From Agromyces sp. Soil535 (GTDB lineage Bacteria > Actinomycetota > Actinomycetes > Actinomycetales > Microbacteriaceae): a stretch of 64,000 bases of DNA. Within the stretch, counting starts at the first letter, position 1, and each line of letters opens with the position of its first letter. Below the pieces are notes generated by a model. That model did no database searches, was not told the origin of the DNA, and saw only the letters and a list, made by a program, of their open reading frames with translations. The DNA is taken from positions 19,279 through 83,278 of the forward strand of contig NZ_LMRW01000010.1 in NCBI RefSeq assembly GCF_001428255.1. Direction: 5' to 3'. Shown in pieces: positions 1-9,478 of this stretch. The position numbers were made by a program, and so were the translations under genes.

Positions 1-3000
1 GTCGGGTGCCATCGGCGCTCACGTCGATGGTGCCGACCTCGCCGTACAGGGGACCGAGCTCCTCCTCGGGGAGGGGTGCGCCCTCGGCGAGGGCGAACGC
101 GCTGATCCTCCCGAACAGGCTGCCGCAGTACGCGTGCTGCATGGTCTCCGAGACGGCAAGCCAATTGCAGGGAGCAGGGAACGGCCGCGCGATGTCGGTG
201 GACCAGCGCACCCGCCCCTCGTCGGGATCGAATGCGATCAGGTGCTGGTCGCCGGAGGCGACGACGGTGCCGGACGGGCCGACCGCCATGGCGACATGCG
301 CCGAGGAGGCGGGCACGGGCATGGTCGCCGAGATCGTGCCGGTGGCCGCGTCGATCACGTCCACGCGATCGTCGAGGCGCCCGACGAGCAGGCGGTCCTT
401 GTCGTCGAACGCGAGTGCGGCCGCGTAGGAGTCCCGATCGAGTGCGACCGGCGTCTCGCCGGCGATCTCCGACATGCGCTCGTCGGCGGTCGACACCAGC
501 GTGACTGCGCCATCGCGCGCATCTGCGACGGCGATGATCGAGCCGTCCGCGTTCGCGGCCAGTGCCCCGGTCCCGGCCAGGAGGCGGGTGGGGCCCACCA
601 GGCGCTCGCCGTTCTCGAGATCGAACACGACGAGTTCGGATTGCGGGGATGTCCCATACCAGGTGGGCCCGGTAAGCTGCGTGCGCACCGGCCACAGCAC
701 TGCGGCCACCCGGCCGTCGCCGCTCACCTCGACGAGCGGGCGAGGACCGATCGGGCCGGGGCCGAATCCGAGGTCCAGTTCCCGGAGCACGTCCCCGGTC
801 GCAGCATCGCGGATCGCGGCGTCACCGGCCGTCGTGACGATCACCACGCGGTCCGTGCCAGGGATGAGGCTTCCGTACGCGTTCCCGCTCGAAGCCAGGA
901 ACGCGTTGCCGAGGAACCCGCCCGCGCCTTGCAGGACGCCCATGAGTCCCGACCGCGTTCGTGGGTCGTCGGGCCACCGTCGATACGCCTCGGCCGCGAG
1001 CAGGGCGGAGACGTCTCGCTCGGACGTCCGCAACGCGAGCGCCGTGCCGACGAGGGCCTCGATCGTCGCGCTGTCCCGCTGCGCGTTCGCCTCTTGCGAG
1101 GACACCACCGCGACCGATCCGGCGCCGGCCAGCAGCACGATCAGGCCGGCCGCGACCCCGAGCAGCACGCGCAGGCGCCGGTTCTGCCGCCGGTCCCGAC
1201 GCGCCCGCGCGGCGAGTTGCTTCTGTTCGGCGGTCGCGCGCGCGGCCGAAGCGTCGAGGAACGCCGTCTCGACGTCGGTCAGGTCGTGCGGCTCGGCATC
1301 GCGCCACTCGAGCGCGGCCTGGAGCCTTGTGCCTCGGTAGAGGTCCTCCTCGGGGCGATCGGCTGCGTTCCACGCCTCCGCGGCGGCCGCCACGGCCGTG
1401 AGGATGCGGGCGCTCTCGGCGTCCTCCTCGAGCCACGACTGGAGACGCGGCCACGCGGTCGCCAGGGACTCGTGCGACACCTCGACCGATTCGGCTCCGG
1501 CGCTGACCAGCCGCGAGCTGGTGAGCATCGTCAGCACCTCGTCGCGCGCGACATCCGCTCGCAGGGGTTTCGAGGACACCCGACGGCGGACAGGACTGCC
1601 GTCGGGGGCTAGCGCTATCAGGCGGAGCAGCAGCGAGCGGCACACCGCTCGCTGTCCAGCGTCCATCGACTGGTAGAGCCGGTCGGCCGACTGGGCGATC
1701 GCGCCCGAGATGCCGCCCGATGCCTCATAACCGGCGACCGTGAGCGTCCCGCCTTCCCGTCGGAGCCAGGTCTCGACGAGCGCGTGCGAGAGGTGGGGGA
1801 GTGCCCCGGCCTCACCCGCGGCGTCCCGGAGGATAATCTCCACCAGCCCGGGCTCGAGCCGCAGGCCGGCCCGGCGAGCGGGCAGCTCGATGGCATCACG
1901 CAGCGCGATGGGCGACATAGGACCGACGAGGTGGACGCCCTCCGCGACGAGGGGAGCGAGGACCGGGTGGCCGGCGCATTCGTCGAGGAAGTCCGAGCGC
2001 ACGACCAGGACGACCGTGGTGCCGTTCGCTGCCGCATCGGCGATCGCCCGCGCGGCGGCATCGACATCGGCCTCGCCGGCGTGGAACACCTCCTCGAATT
2101 GGTCGACGATCACGACGTCGGCGCGACCCGCACCCCAGACGGCATCGCGGATGCGGACGTCGAGGTCGTGCTCGGGGGAGAGGATCGCGACCCGGTCGCC
2201 ACGTCGCTGCAACGCGGGGACCACACCGGCGCGCACGAGCGACGACTTGCCGCTGCCTGAGGCGCCCGAAATGGCGAGGAAGCCGGATCGGGCGAGACGG
2301 ACGAGCGCGGCGGCGATGTCGGCATCCCGCCCGAAGAACTCGTCCTCGTCCTCCACGCCGAACGGCTGCAGCCCTTGGTATGGGCAATCGGCCCTGGGAG
2401 TCGCCGGCGCCTCTCCGAGGTCGAGCGAGTCATCGTGCCGCAGGATCCCGAGCTCGAGCTCCGACAGCTCCGCGCCGGGTTCCGCGCCGAGCTCATCGGC
2501 GAGGCGTTCGCGGGCTGCGCGGATCGCCGCGAGCGCGTCGGCCTGGCGGCCGCTCCGGTAGAGCGCAGTGGCGAGGAGCACCCAGCGTCGTTCCCGCAGC
2601 GGCGTCTCCCGAACCAATCGCTCGGCGTCGGCGACGGATGCCGCGTGCTCGCCCAGCCGCAGGTGCCCATCGACCCGCGCCTCCTCGATCTCCATCCGTA
2701 CCTCGTCGAGACGCTCCGACTCTACGAGCGCGGGGGGCCAGCTTGCGAGGTCAGCGTACGGGACGCCGCGCCAGAGCGCGAGGGCGCGCTCGGCTGCATC
2801 GACGGCGCGGGCCGGGTCGTCGTCGAGGTGCCGACGGGCGGATGCCGCGAGTCGTTCGAAGCGCTCCACGTCGACGGTGTCAGGGTCGATGCGCAGTGCG
2901 TACGAGCCGGGCGACGTCTCGATCGCGTCGCGTCCGATCGCGGTCCGAACCCGGCCGATAGACGCCTGCAGTTGCTTCGGCCACGTCTCGGGCAGGTCGT

Positions 3001-3139
3001 CGCCCCAGAGAGCGTCCGCGAGCTCGTCGGTCGTCACGGGTCTGCCCGCGCGAAGCACCAGCGCCGAGAGCACTGTGCGCTCCCTCGGGCTGAGCGTCAC
3101 CCCCTCGAGAGTGAGCGGGCCGAACACTGCCACGCTCAT
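1..3139 (-). CDS. BTAD/SARP-type regulator fused to STAND NTPase and propeller-like tail (3' partial)
   Basis: The reading frame is open from an ATG at 3139 to the left edge, about 1,046 codons, and its C-terminus lies outside the window. An OmpR-type winged helix (residues 1-90) and a bacterial transcriptional activation (BTAD) helical domain (90-240) precede a STAND-type NTPase with Walker A GASGSGKSS and Walker B VVIVDQFEEVF. One hydrophobic helix follows a basic RRDRRQNRRLR stretch, which predicts a cytoplasmic N-terminus and an exported tail of WD40/PQQ-like strands. It is a paralogue of the regulator at 5154-9365. An in-frame ATG at 3148 is an alternative start. A divergent lipoprotein gene lies upstream. 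I infer a membrane-spanning one-component regulator; the ligand is unknown. Confidence 0.88.
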   Translation of the reverse strand, partial: MSVAVFGPLTLEGVTLSPRERTVLSALVLRAGRPVTTDELADALWGDDLPETWPKQLQASIGRVRTAIGRDAIETSPGSYALRIDPDTVDVERFERLAASARRHLDDDPARAVDAAERALALWRGVPYADLASWPPALVESERLDEVRMEIEEARVDGHLRLGEHAASVADAERLVRETPLRERRWVLLATALYRSGRQADALAAIRAARERLADELGAEPGAELSELELGILRHDDSLDLGEAPATPRADCPYQGLQPFGVEDEDEFFGRDADIAAALVRLARSGFLAISGASGSGKSSLVRAGVVPALQRRGDRVAILSPEHDLDVRIRDAVWGAGRADVVIVDQFEEVFHAGEADVDAAARAIADAAANGTTVVLVVRSDFLDECAGHPVLAPLVAEGVHLVGPMSPIALRDAIELPARRAGLRLEPGLVEIILRDAAGEAGALPHLSHALVETWLRREGGTLTVAGYEASGGISGAIAQSADRLYQSMDAGQRAVCRSLLLRLIALAPDGSPVRRRVSSKPLRADVARDEVLTMLTSSRLVSAGAESVEVSHESLATAWPRLQSWLEEDAESARILTAVAAAAEAWNAADRPEEDLYRGTRLQAALEWRDAEPHDLTDVETAFLDASAARATAEQKQLAARARRDRRQNRRLRVLLGVAAGLIVLLAGAGSVAVVSSQEANAQRDSATIEALVGTALALRTSERDVSALLAAEAYRRWPDDPRTRSGLMGVLQGAGGFLGNAFLASSGNAYGSLIPGTDRVVIVTTAGDAAIRDAATGDVLRELDLGFGPGPIGPRPLVEVSGDGRVAAVLWPVRTQLTGPTWYGTSPQSELVVFDLENGERLVGPTRLLAGTGALAANADGSIIAVADARDGAVTLVSTADERMSEIAGETPVALDRDSYAAALAFDDKDRLLVGRLDDRVDVIDAATGTISATMPVPASSAHVAMAVGPSGTVVASGDQHLIAFDPDEGRVRWSTDIARPFPAPCNWLAVSETMQHAYCGSLFGRISAFALAEGAPLPEEELGPLYGEVGTIDVSADGTR

Positions 3140-3183
3140 GCTCCGCATTGTTCGCCGTTCCGCGTCTCCCGTCAACGACACGC

Positions 3184-3231
3184 GCATACCGCGCATACCG
3201 ACTGCATACCTTCCGCGGCCGGATGCATACC
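3184..3231. promoter_or_regulatory. Heptamer direct repeats GCATACC between divergent genes
   Basis: Four exact copies of GCATACC start at 3184, 3193, 3204 and 3225. The last three are spaced 11 and 21 bp. SARP-family regulators are known to bind direct heptamer repeats with 11-bp or 22-bp phasing, and both flanking genes suit such a site. The last box ends 22 bp before the lipoprotein ATG. That the adjacent regulator binds here is inference. Confidence 0.6.
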
Positions 3232-3253
3232 TGGTCGGCGCAGCGTGGATGGC

Positions 3254-3532
3254 ATGAACACCACAACCACACCCCTTCGCCTCACCGCCGCGGCGTCCGT
3301 CGTCGCACTGGCGGTGACCCTCGCCGGATGTGCGACCGCCGAGCAGGCGTCCGTCGTCGGCGAGTCCCGTGCCCACGTGGCATCCCAAGTCGTCGTGACG
3401 CCCGCGATGCATCGCACGCTGGTGCGCTCCGCCGCCGACCGCTACGTGAACGAGTTGCTCGTGCGCGCCCGGATGGCGACTGAATCAGCCGCAGCGGTCG
3501 ACGACTACCCGAGTCAGTTGAACGGACGCTGA
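3254..3532 (+). CDS. Small lipoprotein divergent from the SARP-STAND regulator
   Basis: The predicted protein has 92 residues with a signal sequence ending in the lipobox LAGC, so it should be lipidated and anchored outside the membrane. The mature part is about 65 residues, mostly helical and charged, and I recognise no family. The ATG at 3254 was chosen because it begins the signal peptide and follows the heptamer boxes. Its counterpart at 9479 occupies the same position in the second module (divergent from a paralogous regulator, 22 bp from the last box). This suggests the lipoprotein is the regulator's target or extracytoplasmic partner. A strong terminator hairpin follows. Confidence 0.8.
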   Translation: MNTTTTPLRLTAAASVVALAVTLAGCATAEQASVVGESRAHVASQVVVTPAMHRTLVRSAADRYVNELLVRARMATESAAAVDDYPSQLNGR

Positions 3533-3561
3533 CTCGGGCGCCATCGAGCATCCACCCATAC

Positions 3562-3589
3562 GAGCGGGCCGACCACTGTCGGCCCGCTC
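3562..3589. terminator. Perfect 12-bp hairpin between convergent genes
   Basis: A perfect 12-bp stem (arms 3562-3573 and 3578-3589, loop CACT) lies between the lipoprotein gene and the MerB-like gene. The T tract is weak, so it may act in both directions. Confidence 0.75.
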
Positions 3590-3621
3590 TTCCGTGTCCG
3601 TTTCGCGGTGGTCTCGGCGTC

Positions 3622-4293
3622 TCAGGGGGCGTTCCCCCAGAACGAGCCGACGAGCCCGACGCTCGCGAAGTACTCCGCCGCCTCCTTCGGCTCCCGACGC
3701 CGGTAGGGCGTGCCGAGGCGACCCGCATACCACTGCGACGCCAACCGCCACAGCGTGGCGAGGTCGAACACCGCACCGCGCTCGTTTCCGGTGTCCGCGA
3801 GCCACCGGTTCACGCACGTCTCGTCGCAGAAGATGCGCTGGTTCTCGCAGGCGTGCACGACGTCGTCCCAGACGTGGGCCATCGGCGTCAGGAAGTGGGC
3901 GACCTGCGTGCCGTCGGGCGGTCCGTCGCGCGTCACAGTCCATGAGTGGGGCGTGCCGCAGGCCGGGCACATGGTCGCGACGAGCGCCGACGGCTCGTCG
4001 GGGACGAGGTTGGGGATCGCGAACGCGTCCCAAGCGCAGCCGCCCCACCAGAGGGTGCGGTCGCCCATCACCGAGAACGCGAAGTTGCGGGTCGCGAACG
4101 GGTGGGCGAGCACGATCTCGTGGTCGCCGTCGAACACGAGGTGGCGCTTCGTCGCGAGCTCTTCCATCGCCTCGTCGAGCTCGGATCGGGAGTACCCCGT
4201 CTCCTCGGCCAGTTCGATCGCAGACGGGAGCCGGCCGGTGGCGGCGAGGGCGGCGTAGATCGCGAGGCGCACGATCTCGTTGCGGTCGGTCAT
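3622..4293 (-). CDS. Alkylmercury lyase (MerB)-like protein
   Basis: This 223-residue protein has a short N-terminal winged-helix-like segment and a MerB-like core. The motif GGCAWD gives Cys86 and Asp89 in the C-x-x-D arrangement of the MerB active site (Cys96/Asp99 of the plasmid enzyme). A second cysteine group (Cys156, Cys160 in IFCDETC) lies where the second catalytic cysteine is expected, and there is an extra CPAC at 109-112. MerB cleaves carbon-mercury bonds. No merA, merR or mercury transporter is nearby, so the substrate is unproven and a different metal or thiol chemistry is possible. It ends just after the terminator and is divergent from cutC. Confidence 0.72.
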   Translation of the reverse strand: MTDRNEIVRLAIYAALAATGRLPSAIELAEETGYSRSELDEAMEELATKRHLVFDGDHEIVLAHPFATRNFAFSVMGDRTLWWGGCAWDAFAIPNLVPDEPSALVATMCPACGTPHSWTVTRDGPPDGTQVAHFLTPMAHVWDDVVHACENQRIFCDETCVNRWLADTGNERGAVFDLATLWRLASQWYAGRLGTPYRRREPKEAAEYFASVGLVGSFWGNAP

Positions 4294-4363
4294 GACTCGA
4301 GTTTGCCCGTCTTGGTGCCGAACGTGGAGCGATGGAACTCCACCGGCTCGATATGGTGACGGA

Positions 4364-5104
4364 GTGCCGAGTCCCCTCCCAGTCGAGATCGCCGTCCAGG
4401 ATGCCGCAGGCGCGCGCGTCGCGCTCGAGGCCGGCGCCTCGCGCGTGGAGCTCTGCCAGGCCCTTGAGCTCGGCGGGCTGACCCCATCGGCGGGGCTGAT
4501 CGAGGCGACGGTCCAGGCCGCGGCCGCGGCATCCGTTCGAGGATTCGTACACGTGCTCGTGCGCCCGCGCGGCGGCGGATTCTTCTACGACGACGACGAG
4601 CTCGACACGATCGTGCGCGACATCCATTTCGCTCGCTCGCTCGGCGTCGACGGCGTCGTCGTGGGGGCGCTGACTGAGGCCGGCGAGCTCGACGTCGAGG
4701 CGATTGGCGTGTTCGTCGACGCAGCCGAGGGCCTCGACGTCACGGTGCATCGCGCGGTGGATGCCGCGGCCGACCCGCTCGCCGCCGTCGCCGCGCTCGC
4801 CGGAAGCCGGGTGCGGCGCGTCCTCACGTCAGGCGGCGCCGTCGATTGCCGCACCGGGATCGAGGTGATCGCCGCCATGGCGGCGGAGACGCGTGGCGCG
4901 CTCGAGATCATGGCCGGCGGCGGGGTGCGAATCGACGACATCAGCGCGCTCTGGGCAGCCGGGGTCGATGCGGTGCACCTGTCGGCGCGCGGCAGGTCCA
5001 GCCGGGGTGGCGCCAGCGGGTCTGGCGGAGGCGAGGTGGGCTTCGACGTGACGGATGCCGCGATCGTGCGCGCAGCGGTCACCGCCGCGCACGAAGCGAC
5101 CTGA
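4364..5104 (+). CDS. cutC: Copper homeostasis protein CutC family
   Basis: This 246-residue TIM-barrel protein matches the CutC family. It opens with VEIAVQDAAGARVALEAGA and continues with the conserved stretches RVELCQALELGG, VLVRPRGGGFFYDDDE and MAGGGVRIDDI. I chose the GTG at 4364 because the family begins right there; upstream in-frame codons look non-coding. CutC was linked to copper tolerance in E. coli, but its biochemical role is unsettled. It is divergent from the MerB-like gene and convergent with the second large regulator, so the two metal-associated genes sit between the duplicated regulator modules. Confidence 0.9.
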   Translation: MPSPLPVEIAVQDAAGARVALEAGASRVELCQALELGGLTPSAGLIEATVQAAAAASVRGFVHVLVRPRGGGFFYDDDELDTIVRDIHFARSLGVDGVVVGALTEAGELDVEAIGVFVDAAEGLDVTVHRAVDAAADPLAAVAALAGSRVRRVLTSGGAVDCRTGIEVIAAMAAETRGALEIMAGGGVRIDDISALWAAGVDAVHLSARGRSSRGGASGSGGGEVGFDVTDAAIVRAAVTAAHEAT

Positions 5105-5153
5105 TGACGACCGGCGTAGCGCTGATTCCTGGAGTCCACCCGATCAGGCTCCG

Positions 5154-8100
5154 TTACCCCGAGAATCCGCAGGTCGACCGGTAGGGGCCGAGTGCGGAGA
5201 GATACGCGATCCACTCGTCACGCGTGAGGTCGCGACCGGCCATCCTGCAGGCCGCATCCGCATGCGATGACGGCCGCAGATCCCACAGTGCGATGCCGGC
5301 CGGGACGTTCACGGCGAGTTCTGTCCCATCGGCGCGAAGCACTCCCGAGTACACGCCCCCGAGGGGGTAATTCCACTCGCCGGACACGGTGATGGGACCA
5401 CCGAGCTGCACGCCGCCGACGAGGTCGTAGAGGGTCACGGTGTTGTCCAGGGAGTACGTGCTGAGGATGCGGCCGTCGGCGCTCACGTTCACGGTGTCGA
5501 GGCCGCCGGGGGAGCCTGGAAGGGCGCCGATCCGATCGAACGTGCCGGCGTCGTAGCGGACGACGGATTGGTACCGGACCGTGCCGGCGACTTCGTTCCG
5601 TGCCGTCAGAGCCGTCAAGCCGATTCCCACGAGTCCGGCCCGGATCCGCTCGCCGGACTCCGCATCGAAGAGGATCGAATCGGGCGTGTACTCCCTGTTC
5701 CAGCTCGTCACGAGCACGCGGCTGCCATCGGGACTCGTCGAGATGAGGACCGGATCGCCGCCGTCGGTCTGCATCGTCGGTTCGGTGCGGCGGCCGGTTG
5801 CCGGGTCGATGGTCCAGATCTCGCCGCCGGGCTGGCCGACGTACATCCGGTCGCCCGGGGCGTTCATCCAGACGCTCTCCACGTTCTCGGGAAGTGGATC
5901 ACCCGAGTAGGTCTCACCGGTGCGGATGTCGAGGTAGCCCGTTCGGTGCGGCCCGACGCCGCCGAAGTCGCCGACCAGGGTTGACTCGCCCGCCCACATG
6001 ACCCCGAACGAGGGGGTGGGAACGCGCAGGAGCAGCTCATCCGTGCGTGTGTCGAGCACCGCGAACTCGCGGTAGTCCCCCCACCACTCCACGCCATCGG
6101 CGCGGCGGGCGACGACGAGGCTCGAGCCGGCCGGCGAATACCTATCACGGATCACCCAACCGGGCGCGAGGACCCGTGTGACGGCACCGGACCCGTCGAG
6201 CTTCCAGCGTGTGATCGCCCCGGTGCGGCCGACGACCACGAGCTCCTGACGGTCCTCCACGACCGACATCGTGCCGACGAACCCGAGCTGCGGGTCGAAT
6301 GAGCGCTCGGTCGGCGCGCCGGTGTCGAGGCTCCGCTCATCGATGTGACCGAACAGGTCACCGCAATACACGGTCCGGAGTTCGAGGGATGCCGTCACCC
6401 ACGGGCACGGATCGTTGGTCGTGGTCACCAACTGCTGCGACCAGTCGACCCGGCCCGCGGCGAGGTCGACGGAGGAGATCCACTGGTCGCCCGTGGTGAT
6501 GACGCGCGTGTCGGAGACGACCGTCATGGAGACGTTCGTCGACTCCGCGGGCATGGGCACCGTGGCGACCACGGCAGCCGCGTCCGGGTCCACCACGTGC
6601 AACGGCCCCTCGACGGTGCCGTACACGAGGAGTCCGCCGGGCGTGAAGCGCACCGCACCGGCCCGGTCCGTGCTCTCTTGCGCCTCGTGGACGGAGGTGC
6701 CGGTGACCTCCCGGATGAGGCCGGTGTTCGCATCGATGAGCCTCAGCATGCCGATCTCGTCGATCGCCGCGATCAGGTCGCCATCGTGGTTCATCGCGAT
6801 GGAACTGAGCGGGAAGTCGAGCTCGATCGTCGGCCGTATCAGGGCGCCGGTCGAAAGGTCGGCGGTGGACAGCAGAATCGCCACCCGTGTATCGGTGTCA
6901 TCGAAGATCGGCTCCGCATACGCGGCCCGGGCTCCATTCCCGCTGACCGCCGGACCGTATCGAGTGTCGAAGTCGCGTATAGCATTGGGCAGGTCGACGG
7001 TGTACAAGCGCGTACCGGAGTCGATGTCGTACACCGCGGCCCAGTCCGGGGTCATGGCGACCGCCCGCCGCGTTCCCGGGATGAGCGTGCCCGACATGTG
7101 TTCGACGCCTTCCAGATGCGTCGTCGCGAGGAGGCCGTGGGAACTCGTCATCGCGCCCATGAGCGCGGAGCGCGCGCGAGGGTCGTCGGGCCACCGTCGG
7201 TGGGCTTCCACCGCGAGCAGGGCCGCGACGTCCCGGTCCGTTCCCAGCAGCGATCGTGCCGTACTCGTGAGCGCCTCGATCTGGGCCGTCTCCCGCTGGT
7301 GCGCGGTCTCGTTCGACCCGGCCGCGACGAAGCCTCCGGCGGTGACCGCGACGGCGAACAGCGCGACGGCAGCGGTCAGCAGGACACGCAGTCGACGGTT
7401 CTGCCGGCGGTCGTGCTTGGCACGGTGTTCGGTCTCCTCGACGGCGGCACGCTCCTGCGCAGCGGACGCCTCGAGGAAGGCGACCTCCGATTCAGTGAGT
7501 TCGGGGTCTGCGGCATCGCGCCATGCGATGACGGCGTTGAGCCGCGCTCCTCGATACAGATCCTCGTCGGGGCGACCGTCCGCCTCCCAGGTGCTCGCCG
7601 CACTTGCGAGCGCACTCATCGCGCGCAGGCCCTCGGCGTCATCCTCCAGCCAGCCTCGAAGGCGTGGCCACGCGGTCGCGAGCGACTCGTGGGCGACGAT
7701 GAGCGAGTCCTCCTCGGCGCTGACCAAGCGGGCCCGCGCGAGACTCGTGAGCACCCGGTCATGTGCAGCGTCCTGCCGCATCGGTGTGATCGGGATGCGC
7801 CGGCGCATCGGCGCCCCGTCCGCACTGATCTCGACGAGTCGCAGGAACGTTGCGCGGCACGTCGCCCTCGCCTCGGGATCGAGCGAGAGGTAGAGCTGGT
7901 CGGCCGACTTGGCGATCGCGCCCGAGATCCCGCCGGAATCCTCGTACCCGGCGACCGTCAGCGTGGCACCCTCACGGCGTAGCCAGGTCTCCACGAGGGC
8001 GTGCGAGACGTGCGGGAGCACGCCGGGCGCGCCAGCGGCATCTCGCAGGATCAGCTCGACGAGCCCCGGCTCGAGGCGGAGTCCTGCGAGGCGGGCCGGC

Positions 8101-9365
8101 TCCTCGATGGCACTGCGGAGCCCGTCGGGACCGAGCGGCCCGACGAGGTGGACCCCCGCCGCGAAGAGCGGCCCGATGCTCGGCTCGGCTGCGCATGAGC
8201 TGAGGAAGTCAGCACGTACGGCGACGATCACTCGCTGTCCCTCCGCGACGGCGCCCGCGATCAGCGCTGAGAACTCCGCCACGTGCGCTTCAGGGAGGCC
8301 GGAGTGGAACAGTTCCTCGAACTGGTCGATGACGACGACGTCGGCGTGGCCTCGACCGGACAAGGCGTCTCGGAGTCGTGCGATCGGCGTCGCCCCCGAG
8401 CCGAGGACGACCACGGTGTCACCGCGAGCTCGGAGCGCGGGGACGAGACCGGCCAGCACGAGCGAGGATTTCCCGCACCCGGATGCCCCGGAGACGGCGA
8501 GGAACGGCGACCCGGCGAGCCGGGCGAGCGCGGCCTGGATGTCGGCGTCGCGTCCGAAGAACTCCTCGGCATCGTCGGTGCCGAACGGCTGCAGGCCCCG
8601 ATAGGGGCAGTTCCCACTCGTGAGTTGCGGCTCCGGTGGGGTGACGAGGGAGGCATCCTGGTGCAGGATCGCCGACTCGAGCGCAACGAGTTCCGCTCCG
8701 GGTTCGATGCCGAGCTCGTCGGCCAGCCGCTCGCGTGCGCTCCGCAGTGTGGCGAGGGCCTCGGCTTGTCGTCCACTGCGGTAGAGCGCCGTGACGAGAA
8801 TCGCCCACCGCCGTTCTCGAAGGGGGTCGGCCCTGACCAGGCGCTCCGCGTCCGGGACGACGGCCCGATGCTCGCCAGCCTCGAGCCGTGCCGCCTGCAG
8901 GTCCTCCTCCGCGGACGTCCTGATCTCCTCGAGGCGTTCCGCCTCTGCGGTCGCGGCCGGCCATTCGCCGAGGTCCGAGTACGGCACTCCGCTCCAGAGC
9001 GAGGCCGCCCGCTCGAGCACGTCGATGGCACGCACGGGGTCGCCGTTCGCACGGTGGAGGCCGGCGCTCTCGATGAGCCGCTCATAGCGGACGGCATCGA
9101 TCGAGTCGGGATCAACCCGGAGTCGGTAGCCCCCACGCGTCGTGGCGATGGACGTCGAGCCCAGCGCGCGGCGGATCCGGACGACGAAGGCCTGCACCTG
9201 TTTCGGCCAGGTGTTCGGCAGCTCGTCGCCCCACACCGCATCGGCCAACTCGGGCGGTGTGACGACGTTGCCGGCCCGGAGGACGAGGGCGGCGAGCAGG
9301 GAACGCTCTTTCGGACTGAGTCGCCCGCCGTCGATCGTGAGGTCACCGAGCACTCGGATCTCCAC
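5154..9365 (-). CDS. BTAD/SARP-type regulator fused to STAND NTPase, membrane helix and propeller-like tail
   Basis: The 1,403-residue protein starts at a GTG preceded by a GGGG-type ribosome site. In order it has an OmpR-like winged helix (1-90), a BTAD helical domain (95-245), an nSTAND-type NTPase (about 255-640) with Walker A GASGCGKSS (293-301) and Walker B VVVIDQFEELF (343-353), a basic RRQNRRLR, one transmembrane helix (about 659-682), and some 700 residues of strand-rich WD40/PQQ-like repeats. The positive-inside rule puts the DNA-binding and NTPase parts in the cytoplasm and the propeller outside. It is a full-length paralogue of the partial gene at 1-3139 and is divergent from a small lipoprotein gene. 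The signal it senses is unknown. Confidence 0.92.
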   Translation of the reverse strand: MEIRVLGDLTIDGGRLSPKERSLLAALVLRAGNVVTPPELADAVWGDELPNTWPKQVQAFVVRIRRALGSTSIATTRGGYRLRVDPDSIDAVRYERLIESAGLHRANGDPVRAIDVLERAASLWSGVPYSDLGEWPAATAEAERLEEIRTSAEEDLQAARLEAGEHRAVVPDAERLVRADPLRERRWAILVTALYRSGRQAEALATLRSARERLADELGIEPGAELVALESAILHQDASLVTPPEPQLTSGNCPYRGLQPFGTDDAEEFFGRDADIQAALARLAGSPFLAVSGASGCGKSSLVLAGLVPALRARGDTVVVLGSGATPIARLRDALSGRGHADVVVIDQFEELFHSGLPEAHVAEFSALIAGAVAEGQRVIVAVRADFLSSCAAEPSIGPLFAAGVHLVGPLGPDGLRSAIEEPARLAGLRLEPGLVELILRDAAGAPGVLPHVSHALVETWLRREGATLTVAGYEDSGGISGAIAKSADQLYLSLDPEARATCRATFLRLVEISADGAPMRRRIPITPMRQDAAHDRVLTSLARARLVSAEEDSLIVAHESLATAWPRLRGWLEDDAEGLRAMSALASAASTWEADGRPDEDLYRGARLNAVIAWRDAADPELTESEVAFLEASAAQERAAVEETEHRAKHDRRQNRRLRVLLTAAVALFAVAVTAGGFVAAGSNETAHQRETAQIEALTSTARSLLGTDRDVAALLAVEAHRRWPDDPRARSALMGAMTSSHGLLATTHLEGVEHMSGTLIPGTRRAVAMTPDWAAVYDIDSGTRLYTVDLPNAIRDFDTRYGPAVSGNGARAAYAEPIFDDTDTRVAILLSTADLSTGALIRPTIELDFPLSSIAMNHDGDLIAAIDEIGMLRLIDANTGLIREVTGTSVHEAQESTDRAGAVRFTPGGLLVYGTVEGPLHVVDPDAAAVVATVPMPAESTNVSMTVVSDTRVITTGDQWISSVDLAAGRVDWSQQLVTTTNDPCPWVTASLELRTVYCGDLFGHIDERSLDTGAPTERSFDPQLGFVGTMSVVEDRQELVVVGRTGAITRWKLDGSGAVTRVLAPGWVIRDRYSPAGSSLVVARRADGVEWWGDYREFAVLDTRTDELLLRVPTPSFGVMWAGESTLVGDFGGVGPHRTGYLDIRTGETYSGDPLPENVESVWMNAPGDRMYVGQPGGEIWTIDPATGRRTEPTMQTDGGDPVLISTSPDGSRVLVTSWNREYTPDSILFDAESGERIRAGLVGIGLTALTARNEVAGTVRYQSVVRYDAGTFDRIGALPGSPGGLDTVNVSADGRILSTYSLDNTVTLYDLVGGVQLGGPITVSGEWNYPLGGVYSGVLRADGTELAVNVPAGIALWDLRPSSHADAACRMAGRDLTRDEWIAYLSALGPYRSTCGFSG

Positions 9366-9417
9366 CCCTGCAGTGTGGGCGCGGCCATGGCGGTTGTCAA
9401 CGAAAGGCGGAACGCGC

Positions 9418-9457
9418 CCATACCCGTTCCATACCGATCCATCCGCGGGACCATACC
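9418..9457. promoter_or_regulatory. Heptamer direct repeats CCATACC phased at 11 and 22 bp
   Basis: Exact CCATACC boxes start at 9418, 9429 and 9451, and a degenerate CCATCCG at 9439 fills the gap. Spacing of exactly 11 and 22 bp is the SARP operator pattern. The last box ends 22 bp before the lipoprotein ATG, the same geometry as at 3184-3231. The first base differs (C here, G there), which could give each paralogue its own specificity. Confidence 0.65.
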
Positions 9458-9478
9458 CGCGAGAGCGAACCTGCCGTC

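Noticed and set aside
134..1612. Plus-strand frame of 492 codons at the left edge
   Set aside because: It lies antisense to the intact regulator frame that continues past the window edge and has no motif.
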